Source: Notolepis coatsorum (lineage: Eukaryota; Chordata; Actinopteri; Aulopiformes; Paralepididae). Taken from it: a stretch of 64,000 bases of DNA. The DNA lies in NCBI GenBank assembly GCA_963971535.1, contig OZ020585.1, positions 22,132,005 to 22,196,004 of the forward strand, read 5' to 3'. Under the pieces are notes generated by a model, which did no database searches, was not told where the DNA came from, and saw only the letters and a program-made list of their open reading frames with translations. The translations under genes and the position numbers were made by a program. This document shows, in pieces, positions 25,301 to 36,300 of this stretch (positions within the stretch are counted from its first letter, which is position 1; every line of letters starts with the position of its first letter).

Positions 25301-26417
25301 TCAAAAAGTACACAGTAAAAATATTTCATATAATTTGTACACGTAGTCTAAGAGGTACTAAGTACAACCATGGCAGTTTCATAAGGTGCTTATGGGAAAA
25401 TCTTTTTTTATCCCACATCAAAGTTAGTCGAAAATGCTGATTCTGGGGACTTTGAAACTGAAATTACTCAAAAAGTACACAGTAAAAATATTTCATATAA
25501 TTTGTACAAGTAGTCTAAGAGGTACTAAGTACAACCATGGCAGTTTCATAAGGTGCTTATGGGAAAATCTTTTTTTATCCCACATCAAAGTTAGTAGAAA
25601 ATGCTGATTCTGGGGACTTTGAAACTCAAATTACTCAAAAAGTACACAGTAAAAATATTTCATATAATTTGTACACGTAGTCTAAGAGGTACTAAGTACA
25701 ACCATGGCAGTTTCATAAGGTGCTTATGGGAAAATCTTTTTTTATCCCACATCAAAGTTAGTCGAAAATGCTGATTCTGGGGACTTTGAAACTGAAATTA
25801 CTCAAAAAGTACACAGTAAAAATATTTCATATAATTTGTACAGGTAGTCTAAGAGGTACTAAGTACAACCATGGCAGTTTCATAAGGTGCTTATGGGAAA
25901 ATCTTTTTTTATCCCACATCAAAGTTAGTCGAAAATGCTGATTCTGGGGACTTTGAAACTGAAATTACTCAAAAAGTACACAGTAAAAATATTTCATATA
26001 ATTTGTACAAGTAGTCTAAGAGGTACTAAGTACAACCATGGAAGTTTCATAAAGTGCTTATGGGAAAATCTTTTTTTATACCACATCAAAGTTAGTCGAA
26101 AATGCTGATTCTGAGGACTTTGAAACTCAAATTACTCAAAAAGTACACAGTAAAAATATTTCATATAATTTGTACAAGTAGTCTAAGAGGTACTAAGTAC
26201 AACCATGGCAGTTTCATAAAGTGCTTATGGGAAAATCTTTTTTTTATCCCACATCAAAGTTAGTCGAAAATACTCATTGTTCTATAAAAAGGACTTTGAA
26301 ACTCAAATTACTCAAAGTACACAGTAAAAGTAGTTAATATTATTTGTGCAAGTAGTCTTGAGAAGTATTAAGTACAAACATGGCAGTGTAATAAACTACT
26401 TATGAAATAATAGAAAT
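16371..26417 (-). repeat. Right satellite arm, ~60 inverted 167-bp monomers
   Basis: The same monomer reverse-complemented. The GAAGAATTGTTTTTATCCAA variant recurs near 17369, 18037, 18538, 19371, 20208, 21885, 22719 and 24389. Spacings correspond to 4, 3, 5, 5, 10, 5 and 10 monomers, giving a repeated 15-monomer (about 2.5 kb) higher-order unit in the outer half. Confidence 0.95.
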
Positions 26418-26789
26418 GAACCACATGCCATCCTTTACTTTGAAATCCTCACCGGAAGTGTTCCTCTGTGGAATTGTCTGTAGCTTTTGTTTAGTGGTCG
26501 AATATACTGCGCGTCCTATTGATTCGATGTTCAATAATACTGCACATACGAAACGTCCTATTGATTAGACTAAACGTCCTATTGATTCGATGCGCATTCA
26601 ATGTCATATTAAGTATTTCTGTAAGATCTACTTGCGAGACTGTGTTCAAAAGTCACGTCGGTTCATTACAACAGCCTCCCAGGGTTGTTTGAATGCATTA
26701 CCGTAAACCTGGAACTAATCGCGCACTCGAAAAACAAGAGCGGCTCACTTGACCACGCAAAAGCAAAAGACGGCTCACTTGACCGCAGT
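26418..26789 (-). repeat. Right 372-bp terminal inverted repeat
   Basis: Reverse complement of 9290-9661, including the paired terminal motif and the three subterminal CGTCCTATTGATT copies. The largest difference is a patch around 26670-26700. Confidence 0.9.
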
Positions 26790-26797
26790 CCCGCCCT
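26790..26797. repeat. Right 8-bp target-site duplication CCCGCCCT
   Basis: Exact copy of 9282-9289. It is followed directly by a LINE tail (GATGTAAACAAGAC). Confidence 0.9.
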
Positions 26798-26923
26798 GAT
26801 GTAAACAAGACAAACGTCTTTCTCTGGTCTGCATCCCCTTAACAATTGTGTGTATTGAGCCGTACTGTATTGTATTTGTACCCATTCTGCAATCTGTTAA
26901 ATAAAGTTTTCATTCATTCATTA
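26796..26923 (+). mobile_element. LINE 3' tail upstream of SUPT7L start exon
   Basis: Reads CTGATGTAAACAAGAC...CATTCTGCAATCTGTTAAAT, ending in (CATT)n, the same 3' end as at 7830, 28613, 32595 and 63826. It is truncated at its 5' side. It lies a few bases before the putative acceptor of the SUPT7L start-codon exon. Confidence 0.8.
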
Positions 26924-26966
26924 ATTCTGTCTAGACCCGTGAGAGCTTGAACCTCCCTGTGTCGCC

Positions 26967-27391
26967 ATGATGCGTTACTGGGGTGAGATCCCTGGGCCTG
27001 CGGGCGCCCCGCCCAGCCGCAGCTCCTTTGACCTGCTGCAGCGTGAGTTCCGCTCGGTGGAGATGCAGGACCCTCCCTTGCACCAGCCCTCGGCACAGCG
27101 CCCTCGACCCACCACCATGTTGGACATCCCCTCCGAACCGTGCAGCCTCACCATCCACACCGTGCAGCTGTGCCAGCATGCCCGCCGCCTCCGAAGCCTG
27201 CTGGCCCAGGTTCAGGGTCAGGGCTCTGCGCCCTCCGAGGGGGGCGGCAGACTGGAGGAGGCCGACACCCACCTGCCCCTATGCCCGCCCACGCCGCCTG
27301 CCATGCCAGACGACCTGCTGCCACAGGACAGCAAAGCCCCACGACAGCCGTTTCAGCTCCGCCACAGTGACCCTGAGAGTGACTTCTATAA
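26967..27391 (+). CDS. SUPT7L: SUPT7L coding exon 1 (start exon)
   Basis: Encodes MMRYWGEIPGPAGAPPSRSS through SDPESDFYK. Donor TATAA|GTGAGT. The likely splice acceptor is TTCTGTCTAG ending at 26934, so the exon would start at 26935 with 32 bases of 5' UTR. Confidence 0.94.
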
Positions 27392-30300
27392 GTGAGTACT
27401 ACTAGCTGTCGAAGTGTCCTTGAGCAAGACACTTAACCCCTAACCACTCCCAATGAGCAGGTTGGAACCTTGCACACACCACTGTCGGTGTGTGAATGTA
27501 AGGCATAAGTTGTTGAGCGCCTTGGATAAAAGCAGTATATAAATGCAGTCCATTTTGGTGCTTGCCGTCTTTGTGATATTTGAATACAGACCTTTACAAT
27601 GGCATCCCAGACATACGTTTATCAACCCACAATGTAGCCCAATATGAGAGTGGACTGAGGGTGAGCTGTAGCAGAGCTCATTAATTCCATGTCTCCTGTA
27701 ATAGCCTACTTGTTTGTGTGGTGGTCCTCCACAGTTAGCCTAGATTTCCCAAATTTACATACACGTTCTTTTAGCTGAACAGTGAACACTACTAACTACT
27801 GAAGACTATCTTCTTTCAACTTGTTTCAAGATCTATAGGCGACAATTTGACCATTTAGGGTCTTTTGATAAATCACTGTTAAAAACATACATGGATACAC
27901 CACCCAAAATTGTTCAATATTACACTTACTGTACACTTACTGTAGATTTCTGTATATTTTCTATTAGAATGTATATACATAACATAGGAAATGTGAATCC
28001 TGGACCGTATTTTATTATTATTATTTTATTCTTAAGTTTATTTTATTCTTTATTCGTAGGCAATTTTTTTGTTATTCTTATTCGTGACTTTGTTTTGTCT
28101 ACCTAAATGTTTACTGTGAGCGATTTGTAGTGCCAAATTTACCTCGGGATGATTAAGGTATTTCTATTCTATTCTATTCAACTAGAGGAGATGGTCGATG
28201 GGTGTAGTTTGTTCTGCAAGAGAAAATAACTCTTCATACCAGGAGGTGGCAGTAGACTGTATTCGTTAGGGATGCACCGATCCCACCTTTTTACTACCAA
28301 TACAGAGTTTTGACCCATTACTTTTAATGAACAGTATAGACTTGGACTAGGGCTGGGCGATATGGCCTGCCGCCTAAATATGATATCATGATATTTTCTG
28401 ACCTTTCGGCGATACACGATACACATCACGATGTTTTTCTTTTTTACCCCAAACAATTCATTATGAGGCTTACCAAGACAGTATTTGAGTTTGCAAGCTA
28501 ACATTAAAGACAAAATAAAATACCCATGCATTTAGCATTTTTATATTAGATTTAGATTATTAGATTATATATTGCATATGAGATATTATATGATTTAGAT
28601 ATGAAATATGATGAATTGAAAATGGGGGACCCTGATGTAAACAAGACTAAAGTCTTTCTCTGGTCTGCATCCCCTTAACAATTGTATGTATTGAGCTGTA
28701 CTGTACCCATTCTGCAATATGTTAAAGTTTTAAATCAATCAATCAATAAATAGCATTTTAGCATTTTTATGAAACTACTGTATACATGTATGTCTCTAAA
28801 TGTTTTGATGAATTGAAAATGGAGGACCCTTATGTAAAAAAGCCGAAAGTCTTTTTCTGGTCTTCATCCTCCTGTACTGTATTGTACCCATTCTGCAACC
28901 TTTTAATACAGTTTTCATTCATTCTGACGGAAACATAATCATTTTGATTGACAGTCGAGTCTGCCAATGATGTCACACCGCTTGCACCCGCCCTGCTGTT
29001 CTTAGCACCAATCGGCAAGCATTATTAGTTTTTGACTTCCTGAATGTCCCGTGTGCTGAACATCAACAAAGCTACTAACGTTAGCTCCCCGCGGCCGTCG
29101 AGTAGGAGACCAGTGCTTCACAGGATGACTAAATGAGGCATAATGATTTTACTACAACGAATGTTATAATAAAAGCCTTTCCATACATCTGTCTGATTGA
29201 AAACTTTATTAACAGACCGCGGAATGGGCATATCTCAGCACAGGCTGAGATATGAACGAGTAACGTGTGGACAGATTGACGCGACACAATCCTCTTGGGC
29301 AAAACATCACGATATCCACGATACGTTGAAAAAGTGTATCGTTAATGAACTGTACCCGATATTTATATAATATCGTCATATCGCCCAGCCCTAACTTGGA
29401 CCATCATTATACACAAACTATTGAGATATAGAAAACATTTTCTCCACTAAAGAGAGTTAATGTGTCAGAAATGCAGCAAATCAAGTCACGTTGATTTCTG
29501 TCATGTTAGAGGTGTTTCTTGGTATTGGATTTTAGTATCGGGGAAACTCAGATAATATGTTATTTTAGCCTTTTATCGAACCGATATCACTGTCTGTATC
29601 GATGCATCCCTAGTACTCATTTTCGAAAAAGCAAACTGGGAGAGCGTGCATCATGGGAAGATATTTGCCCTATTCACTTCGCCGCCATATTGGTCGAGTC
29701 TGATGTTATGTGAGGTACGGATGCAGAAGTGCATCATTCACTTCAATGTTAAAACATAAAATAGAAATGCCACTTTAGACTAAACAACAGGCAGAATACA
29801 CTAATGTAATTACAAGCTCTTTATTACTTGACTCAGATTGTTTTTCACCGCCATCGTTTTTGTCATCGGCTCATGGAAATGCATTCATAGCGATCTACAC
29901 TATGATGGCGGTGAAGTGGCAAATTCTGTTTCATAGGTCAACTGACACCTGACTATTACTAAATATATGCTGCTTCTTAGGTCTACTGACAGTGACACCT
30001 GACTTTTTGGGGCGACAGTGGCTCGGGAGGTTGATCAGTCGTCTGGTAATCCGGAGGTTCCCACTTTGATTCCCGCTCCGCCCCGGGTAGCACGTCGAAG
30101 TGTCCTTGAGCAAGACACTTAACCCCTAATTGCTCCCGATGAGCAGGTTGGCACTTTGCATGGTTGCCTCTGCCGTCTGTATGTGTGAATGTGTGAGTGA
30201 ATGGGTGAATGTGAGGAACAAAATTGTAAAGCGCTTTGGATAAAAACGGCATATAAGTGCACCATTTACCATTTACACGTCTATTACTATGTATGCAGAC

Positions 30301-33300
30301 CTATACATCAGACCTCTCCGGAAAGGAACTGTTCTTGAACTTCCAGATTGTGTGTGGTGAACGTACACACTGTTATTTGCTGTCTTCGGACTTCATCAAT
30401 CAAAAAGCCATTAGCCTCCATTTTCCTAATGACCATATTATTATTATACCTAGACCCTACCAATCAAACAGTTTAAATGCACTGCAAGAGAGAGAAAGAC
30501 CATCTGCACCGCATGGAATTAGATAAAAATAAAACGTATAATAATAATGTGGAAAAAGTATTAAACACCAGTTGCAGCAGAAAAACATTTCCTCAGTAGC
30601 ATTGCCTATGTTCCTGACATTGTGGACACTCTCCTGGCCGACTACTTCCAGCAAATACGCTGCCGATTCAACATGTATATATGCATGATATATCGCAATA
30701 TTTTGCATGGCAATATTATATCGATACACTTTTCAATATTAAAAAAAAAACTTTGCTTGACTCCCATAAAATGATTGGCTTGAGTTGAACAGACTGAAAA
30801 CATTATCTTACTAGCTAAAACAGGTTATGTATATATATATTTTATTGCAGATCTTGACGATGTCCCCAAAGTGGGAACAAAATTTGCAGTTGAAAAATGG
30901 TAATAATAGGGATATTCGATATTGGCTTTTTTACCGATATTGTCCAACTCTTAATTTCCGATACCGATATATGCAGGGTTTCAGCTCGGAACACGGCAGA
31001 ATCTGCACCTGGCTCGCTGATAACAAACTATCATTACACCTGGGTAAAACAGGGTCCATTCTCTTCGGTTCAAAAAACAAACTCCGCAAGACCGACGGCT
31101 TCTTAGTTACAGTGGGTGACAATATTGTAGGGCTGTACCGAATGCTTCGAAGCTTCGATCATAATGTTGACATTAGAATTCTAAATCAACATTAAATTTT
31201 TTTTTTTTTATTAAAAAAAATTCTATCCAATCTGTTTAAACCAATTGGGGTATTCTTCACAGTTGCAGTTAAAGATTAGGCTACACTAATATTATAATAT
31301 TTTACTATAAGACGTCACCATCACTTTCATACCAACCGTGCCCTTATTGGATTATTTATGTTGACGAAACTGATGAGTTATATTCATTAAAGAAAGTTGA
31401 TTTAATAAAAGAAAAATACTCATTTAATCAGATTAAGCACTTTATTCAAATTGAGGATTTAGTTAAAAAAAAAAAACTTTTTAAGTAATTTTTTTTTATA
31501 GACATTCGAAGCTTCGTTCGAATACTTCAATCGAAGCTTCGAATGTTAAAAAATGACAACGTTATCACTACCCACCTTCAAAACCTCTCTAAAAGAGCAC
31601 CTACGGGAGACTGCAATTCGAAACTGGCCCCTGTAAATGTCCAAACCCAACCCCCTCCAATGTACAGTTTCCCCGCCTACCCAACCCCACCCACCCAACC
31701 GCGTGTAGCCTTTTTCCAACGCGTCTGTGTTTCCGGGTTCCCGTTTTGCGCTCTGATTGGCCGCTGACCTACGCTAGTACGCCCCCCTCGCTATGAGCGT
31801 AGCAGCACTGTAACAGAACGCTCCGTGTTCATAGCCATTCATCTCTAAAGCGAACCACTATTTGTAAAAGCCACAACCACGTTACCATATTTGTACATAT
31901 TGTGTATACAACGTGAGCGCTAACCACTATTTGTAAAAGCCACAACCACGTTACCATATTTGTAATAATGTAAATCATTGTGTCGTTGTACATATTGTGT
32001 ATACAACGTGAGTAGCTAACGTAGCTTAGCTTAGCGTGATAGCCACCGTTCTCGAAACCTAACAATGCCCGATCTAAAATGGTTCTCTCCTCTTTGTATA
32101 CCTTTGTCCTCACAAGTATTCTGCCAGGGAACTTATGGACACGACAATAGTAGTAGTTATAAGGTGTTTGAGCAGGACGGACGCTGAAGGCGATACGATA
32201 GCCCCTTTAGCTGCACTAACGCTGTTGTTAGCTTACATGCTAACGTGAATGGGATCGAGCATAGCATTGCGGCTAGGCTAGCTACCTAGTACCGCTAGTT
32301 GAATGGATAAACGTTATTTAACATTGCAGAATGTTATTACTTATTACTATTGTCGTGTCCATAAGTTCCCTGGCAGAATACTTGTGAGGACAAAGGTATA
32401 CAAAGAGGAGAGAACCATTTTAGATCGGGCATTGTTAGGTTTCGAGAACGGCGGCTCATAGCGAGGGGCGTACTCGCGGAAGCAGCTGTTCGATTTCAAC
32501 GTCCGTCCTCCTGCTACGTTCATAGCAAGGGGGGCGTACTAGCGTAGGTCAGTGGCCAATCAGAGCGCAAAACGGGAATCCGGAAACACCCAACCACCTC
32601 CAATGTACAGTTTCCCCCCCATCCCACCTACCCAACCTCCTCCAATGTACAGTTTCTTCCCCCTCAAATGTATATACTCTCTTTTAGACTCTTTTTGTAC
32701 TCACAAACAGTACTGTATATTTGTAGATCTGGTATGTCATAAATGTCTAGATGTAACAGTACTGTCTATCTGTATGTCATATATGTTATGATGAATTGAA
32801 AATGGGGGACTCTGATGTAAACAAGACGATAGTCTTTCTCTGGTCTGCATCCCCTTAACAATTATGTGTATCGAGCTGTACTGTATTGTACCCATTCTGC
32901 AATCTGTTAATAAAATTTTCAATCAATCAATTCCCCCCCAAAAAAACTGAATAATTTCAAGTAATTAACATTACATATCTCTTGTCGTGGAATTAACACA
33001 ACATTATGCATACTTTTGACAATAAATAAAATAAGAATTTGTTCTTACTTGCTTGCCTGGGTAAATAAAGGTTAAATAAATGTCAAAAATAATAATAATT
33101 TGAAAACCGATAATTTCCCATATTACATTTGAATGCCAATATCGGTCGGCCGATAATATCGGACATCCCTAGTAATAAACCACAATATCTCGCAATATCA
33201 CGATATTTCAATATCCTGACTCCTCTAGTGATTGCCACCCCTAGCAGAAACCCACCGTGCATGGCCGTCTACCACAGAGACACGGTGAAAACTACGGGAG

Positions 33301-36300
33301 ATTATGGGGGATTATCATCGACACTCGGTCAACAAGTCTTGGGTAAACAGTTGACTTGGTGTTGTGTGTCAGGACCTTTATCTACACTGACACTTCAAAT
33401 TGAGGATTTAGTTAAAAAAAAAAAAACTTTTTAAGTAATTTTTTTTTTATAGACATTCGAAGCTTCGTTCGAATACTTCAATCGAAGCTTCGAATGTTAA
33501 AAAATGACAACGTTATCACTACCCACCTTCAAAACCTCTCTAAAAGAGCACCTACGGGAGACTGCAATTCGAAACTGGCCTCTGTAAATGTCCAAACCCA
33601 ACCCCCTCCAATGTACAGTTTCCCCGCCTACCCAACCCCACCCACCCAACCGCGTGTAGCCTTTTTCCAACGCGTCTGTGTTTCCGGGTTCCCGTTTTGC
33701 GCTCTGATTGGCCGCTGACCTACGCTAGTACGCCCCCCTCGCTATGAGCGTAGCAGGACTGTAACAGAACGCTCCGTGTTCATAGCCATTCATCTCTAAA
33801 GCGAACCACTATTTGTAAAAGCCACAACCACGTTACCATATTTGTACATATTGTGTATACAACGTGAGCGCTAACCACTATTTGTAAAAGCCACAACCAC
33901 GTTACCATATTTGTAATAATGTAAATCATTGTGTCGTTGTACATATTGTGTATACAACGTGAGTAGCTAACGTAGCTTAGCTTAGCGTGATAGCCACCGT
34001 TCTCGAAACCTAACAATGCCCGATCTAAAATGGTTCTCTCCTCTTTGTATACCTTTGTCCTCACAAGTATTCTGCCAGGGAACTTATGGACACGACAATA
34101 GTAGTAGTTATAAGGTGTTTGAGCAGGACGGACGCTGAAGGCTATACGATAGCCCCTTTAGCTGCACTAACGCTGTTGTTAGCTTACATGCTAACGTGAA
34201 TGGGATCGAGCATAGCATTGCGGCTAGGCTAGCTACCTAGTACCGCTAGTTGAATGGATAAACGTTATTTAACATTGCAGAATGTTATTACTTATTACTA
34301 TTGTCGTGTCCATAAGTTCCCTGGCAGAATACTTGTGAGGACAAAGGTATACAAAGAGGAGAGAACCATTTTAGATCGGGCATTGTTAGGTTTCGAGAAC
34401 GGCGGCTCATAGCGAGGGGCGTACTCGCGGAAGCAGCTGTTCGATTTCAACGTCCGTCCTCCTGCTACGTTCATAGCAAGGGGGGCGTACTAGCGTAGGT
34501 CAGTGGCCAATCAGAGCGCAAAACGGGAACCCGGAAACACCCAACCACCTCCAATGTACAGTTTCCCCCCCATCCCACCTACCCAACCTCCTCCAATGTA
34601 CAGTTTCTTCCCCCTCAAATGTATATACTCTCTTTTAGACTCTTTTTGTACTCACAAACAGTACTGTATATTTGTAGATCTGGTATGTCATAAATGTCTA
34701 GATGTAACAGTACTGTCTATCTGTATGTCATATATGTTATGATGAATTGAAAATGGGGGACTCTGATGTAAACAAGACGATAGTCTTTCTCTGGTCTGCA
34801 TCCCCTTAACAATTATGTGTATCGAGCTGTACTGTATTGTACCCATTCTGCAATCTGTTAATAAAATTTTCAATCAATCAATTCCCCCCCAAAAAAACTG
34901 AATAATTTCAAGTAATTAACATTACATATCTCTTGTCGTGGAATTAACACAACATTATGCATACTTTTGACAATAAATAAAATAAGAATTTGTTCTTACT
35001 TGCTTGCCTGGGTAAATAAAGGTTAAATAAATGTCAAAAATAATAATAATTTGAAAACCGATAATTTCCCATATTACATTTGAATGCCAATATCGGTCGG
35101 CCGATAATATCGGTCGGCCGATAATATCGGACATCCCTAGTAATAAACCACAATATCTCGCAATATCACGATATTTCAATATCCTGACTCCTCTAGTGAT
35201 TGCCACCCCTAGCAGAAACCCACCGTGCATGGCCGTCTACCACAGAGACACGGTGAAAACTACGGGAGATTATGGGGGATTATCATCGACACTCGGTCAA
35301 CAAGTCTTGGGTAAACAGTTGACTTGGTGTTGTGTGTCAGGACCTTTATCTACACTGACACTGCTAAAATCAAAGAACCAGTGGAAAACACTGGGTTCTG
35401 GGTCCTGGTCCCACATCCATCAACTTACTGTACGGTGGTAAATTTTAGTTTTAGCTGGGGATATACATCAGAGCTAGACTTTCAGTCGAGCAAGGAGAAC
35501 GCAACGCATGATTCCCTCCCTCCCTCTGATCACTCTCCCCCTCCTCCCCCCTCAGGGGTAAAGGTGAGCCCGTCACAGAGCTGGGCTGGACGTCCTGCAG
35601 GCAGCTCCTCTACCAGTCCGTGGCCACTGTCCTGGCGCACGCCGGCTTCGAGTCGGCCCAGGAGAGCGTGCTGGAGACCCTGACCGACGTGGTCCACGAG
35701 CATTACCTGCGCCTGAGCCGCCTGCTGCGGGTGGCGGTGGACCGCGAGGCGCGCCAGGGGGCCAGCCCCTTCCCGGACGTGGTGGAGCAGGTGTTCCACG
35801 AGGTGGGCATCGGCAGCGTGCTGGCCCTGCAGCGCTTCTGGCAGGTCCGCATCAAAGACTACCACAGCTACATGCTCCAGGTGACCATTTAACCACTCTT
35901 TTTCTTTGGGGGGGGGGGGGGTTGAAGCTTCAATCACTGCCATAGTAAGTAAGTGTTTTTATTCATATTATGTTTTTATTTATACTTTTATACTAAGAGT
36001 TCATGCGCTAAGTCTGTTCAGATGAGGACCGGTGCTACTCGGATAAGGACCACATAGTCATCAAAAAGGAAGGTACTGGAGACGCGGATCATCTTTAGAA
36101 AAATATTTAATAAGGTGCGAAGAAATTTGTTTCAACACAAATGTGTCTTCTTCAGAGTGATCATCACTCATCACTCTGAAGAAGACGAGTTTATATAGCA
36201 CCTTTTCCAACGATGTTGCAAAGTGCTTCAGATGATACAGAAATAATACATAAAAAAATATCGCATAAGATAAGAATATAAAAATCTGCAAAATACAAGA

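Larger units (their letters stand above)
9290..26789. mobile_element. 17.5-kb foldback transposon made of palindromic 167-bp satellite
   Basis: It begins ACTGCGGTCAAGTGAGCCG and ends with its exact complement. Terminal inverted repeats are 372 bp on both sides (9290-9661 and 26418-26789). Inside is only satellite: about 40 monomers in the left arm and about 60 in the right, in opposite orientation. An 8-bp direct duplication flanks it. No open reading frame of notable length lies within. An 8-bp duplication is seen with hAT, P, Zisupton and some other superfamilies; the terminal bases fit none clearly, so no superfamily is assigned. It would depend on a transposase encoded elsewhere. Confidence 0.9.
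28267..29612. mobile_element. hAT MITE (outer), interrupted by a second hAT
   Basis: Ends TAGGGATGCACCGATCC and TCGATGCATCCCTA. Flanks GTATTCGT and GTACTCAT match at 6 of 8 positions, an aged 8-bp duplication. A second hAT element is inserted at 28348-29393. No coding sequence. Confidence 0.75.
31446..33394. repeat. Tandem duplication, copy 1 (~1.95 kb)
   Basis: Followed immediately by a second copy at 33395-35362. The copies differ at only a handful of bases (for example CCCCTG/CCTCTG at about 31621/33572 and GCAGCACTG/GCAGGACTG), some homopolymer lengths and a short CGGTCGGCCGATAATAT expansion in copy 2. Lies in SUPT7L intron 1. Confidence 0.92.
33395..35362. repeat. Tandem duplication, copy 2
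   Basis: The junction joins ...CACTGACACT to TCAAATTGAGG at 33394/33395. After copy 2 the sequence continues as GCTAAAATCAAAG. Contains the same foldback and LINE tail as copy 1. Confidence 0.92.

Noticed and set aside
9290-26789. Hidden genes or RNA genes inside the satellite
   Set aside because: No frame over about 60 codons occurs from 9976 to 26914, and every segment is accounted for by the monomer or the inverted repeats.
9290-26789. Palindrome as a pure assembly artefact
   Set aside because: Arms differ in length and in variant order, and a perfect 8-bp duplication flanks exact termini, which a mis-join would not create. Copy number could still be wrong.
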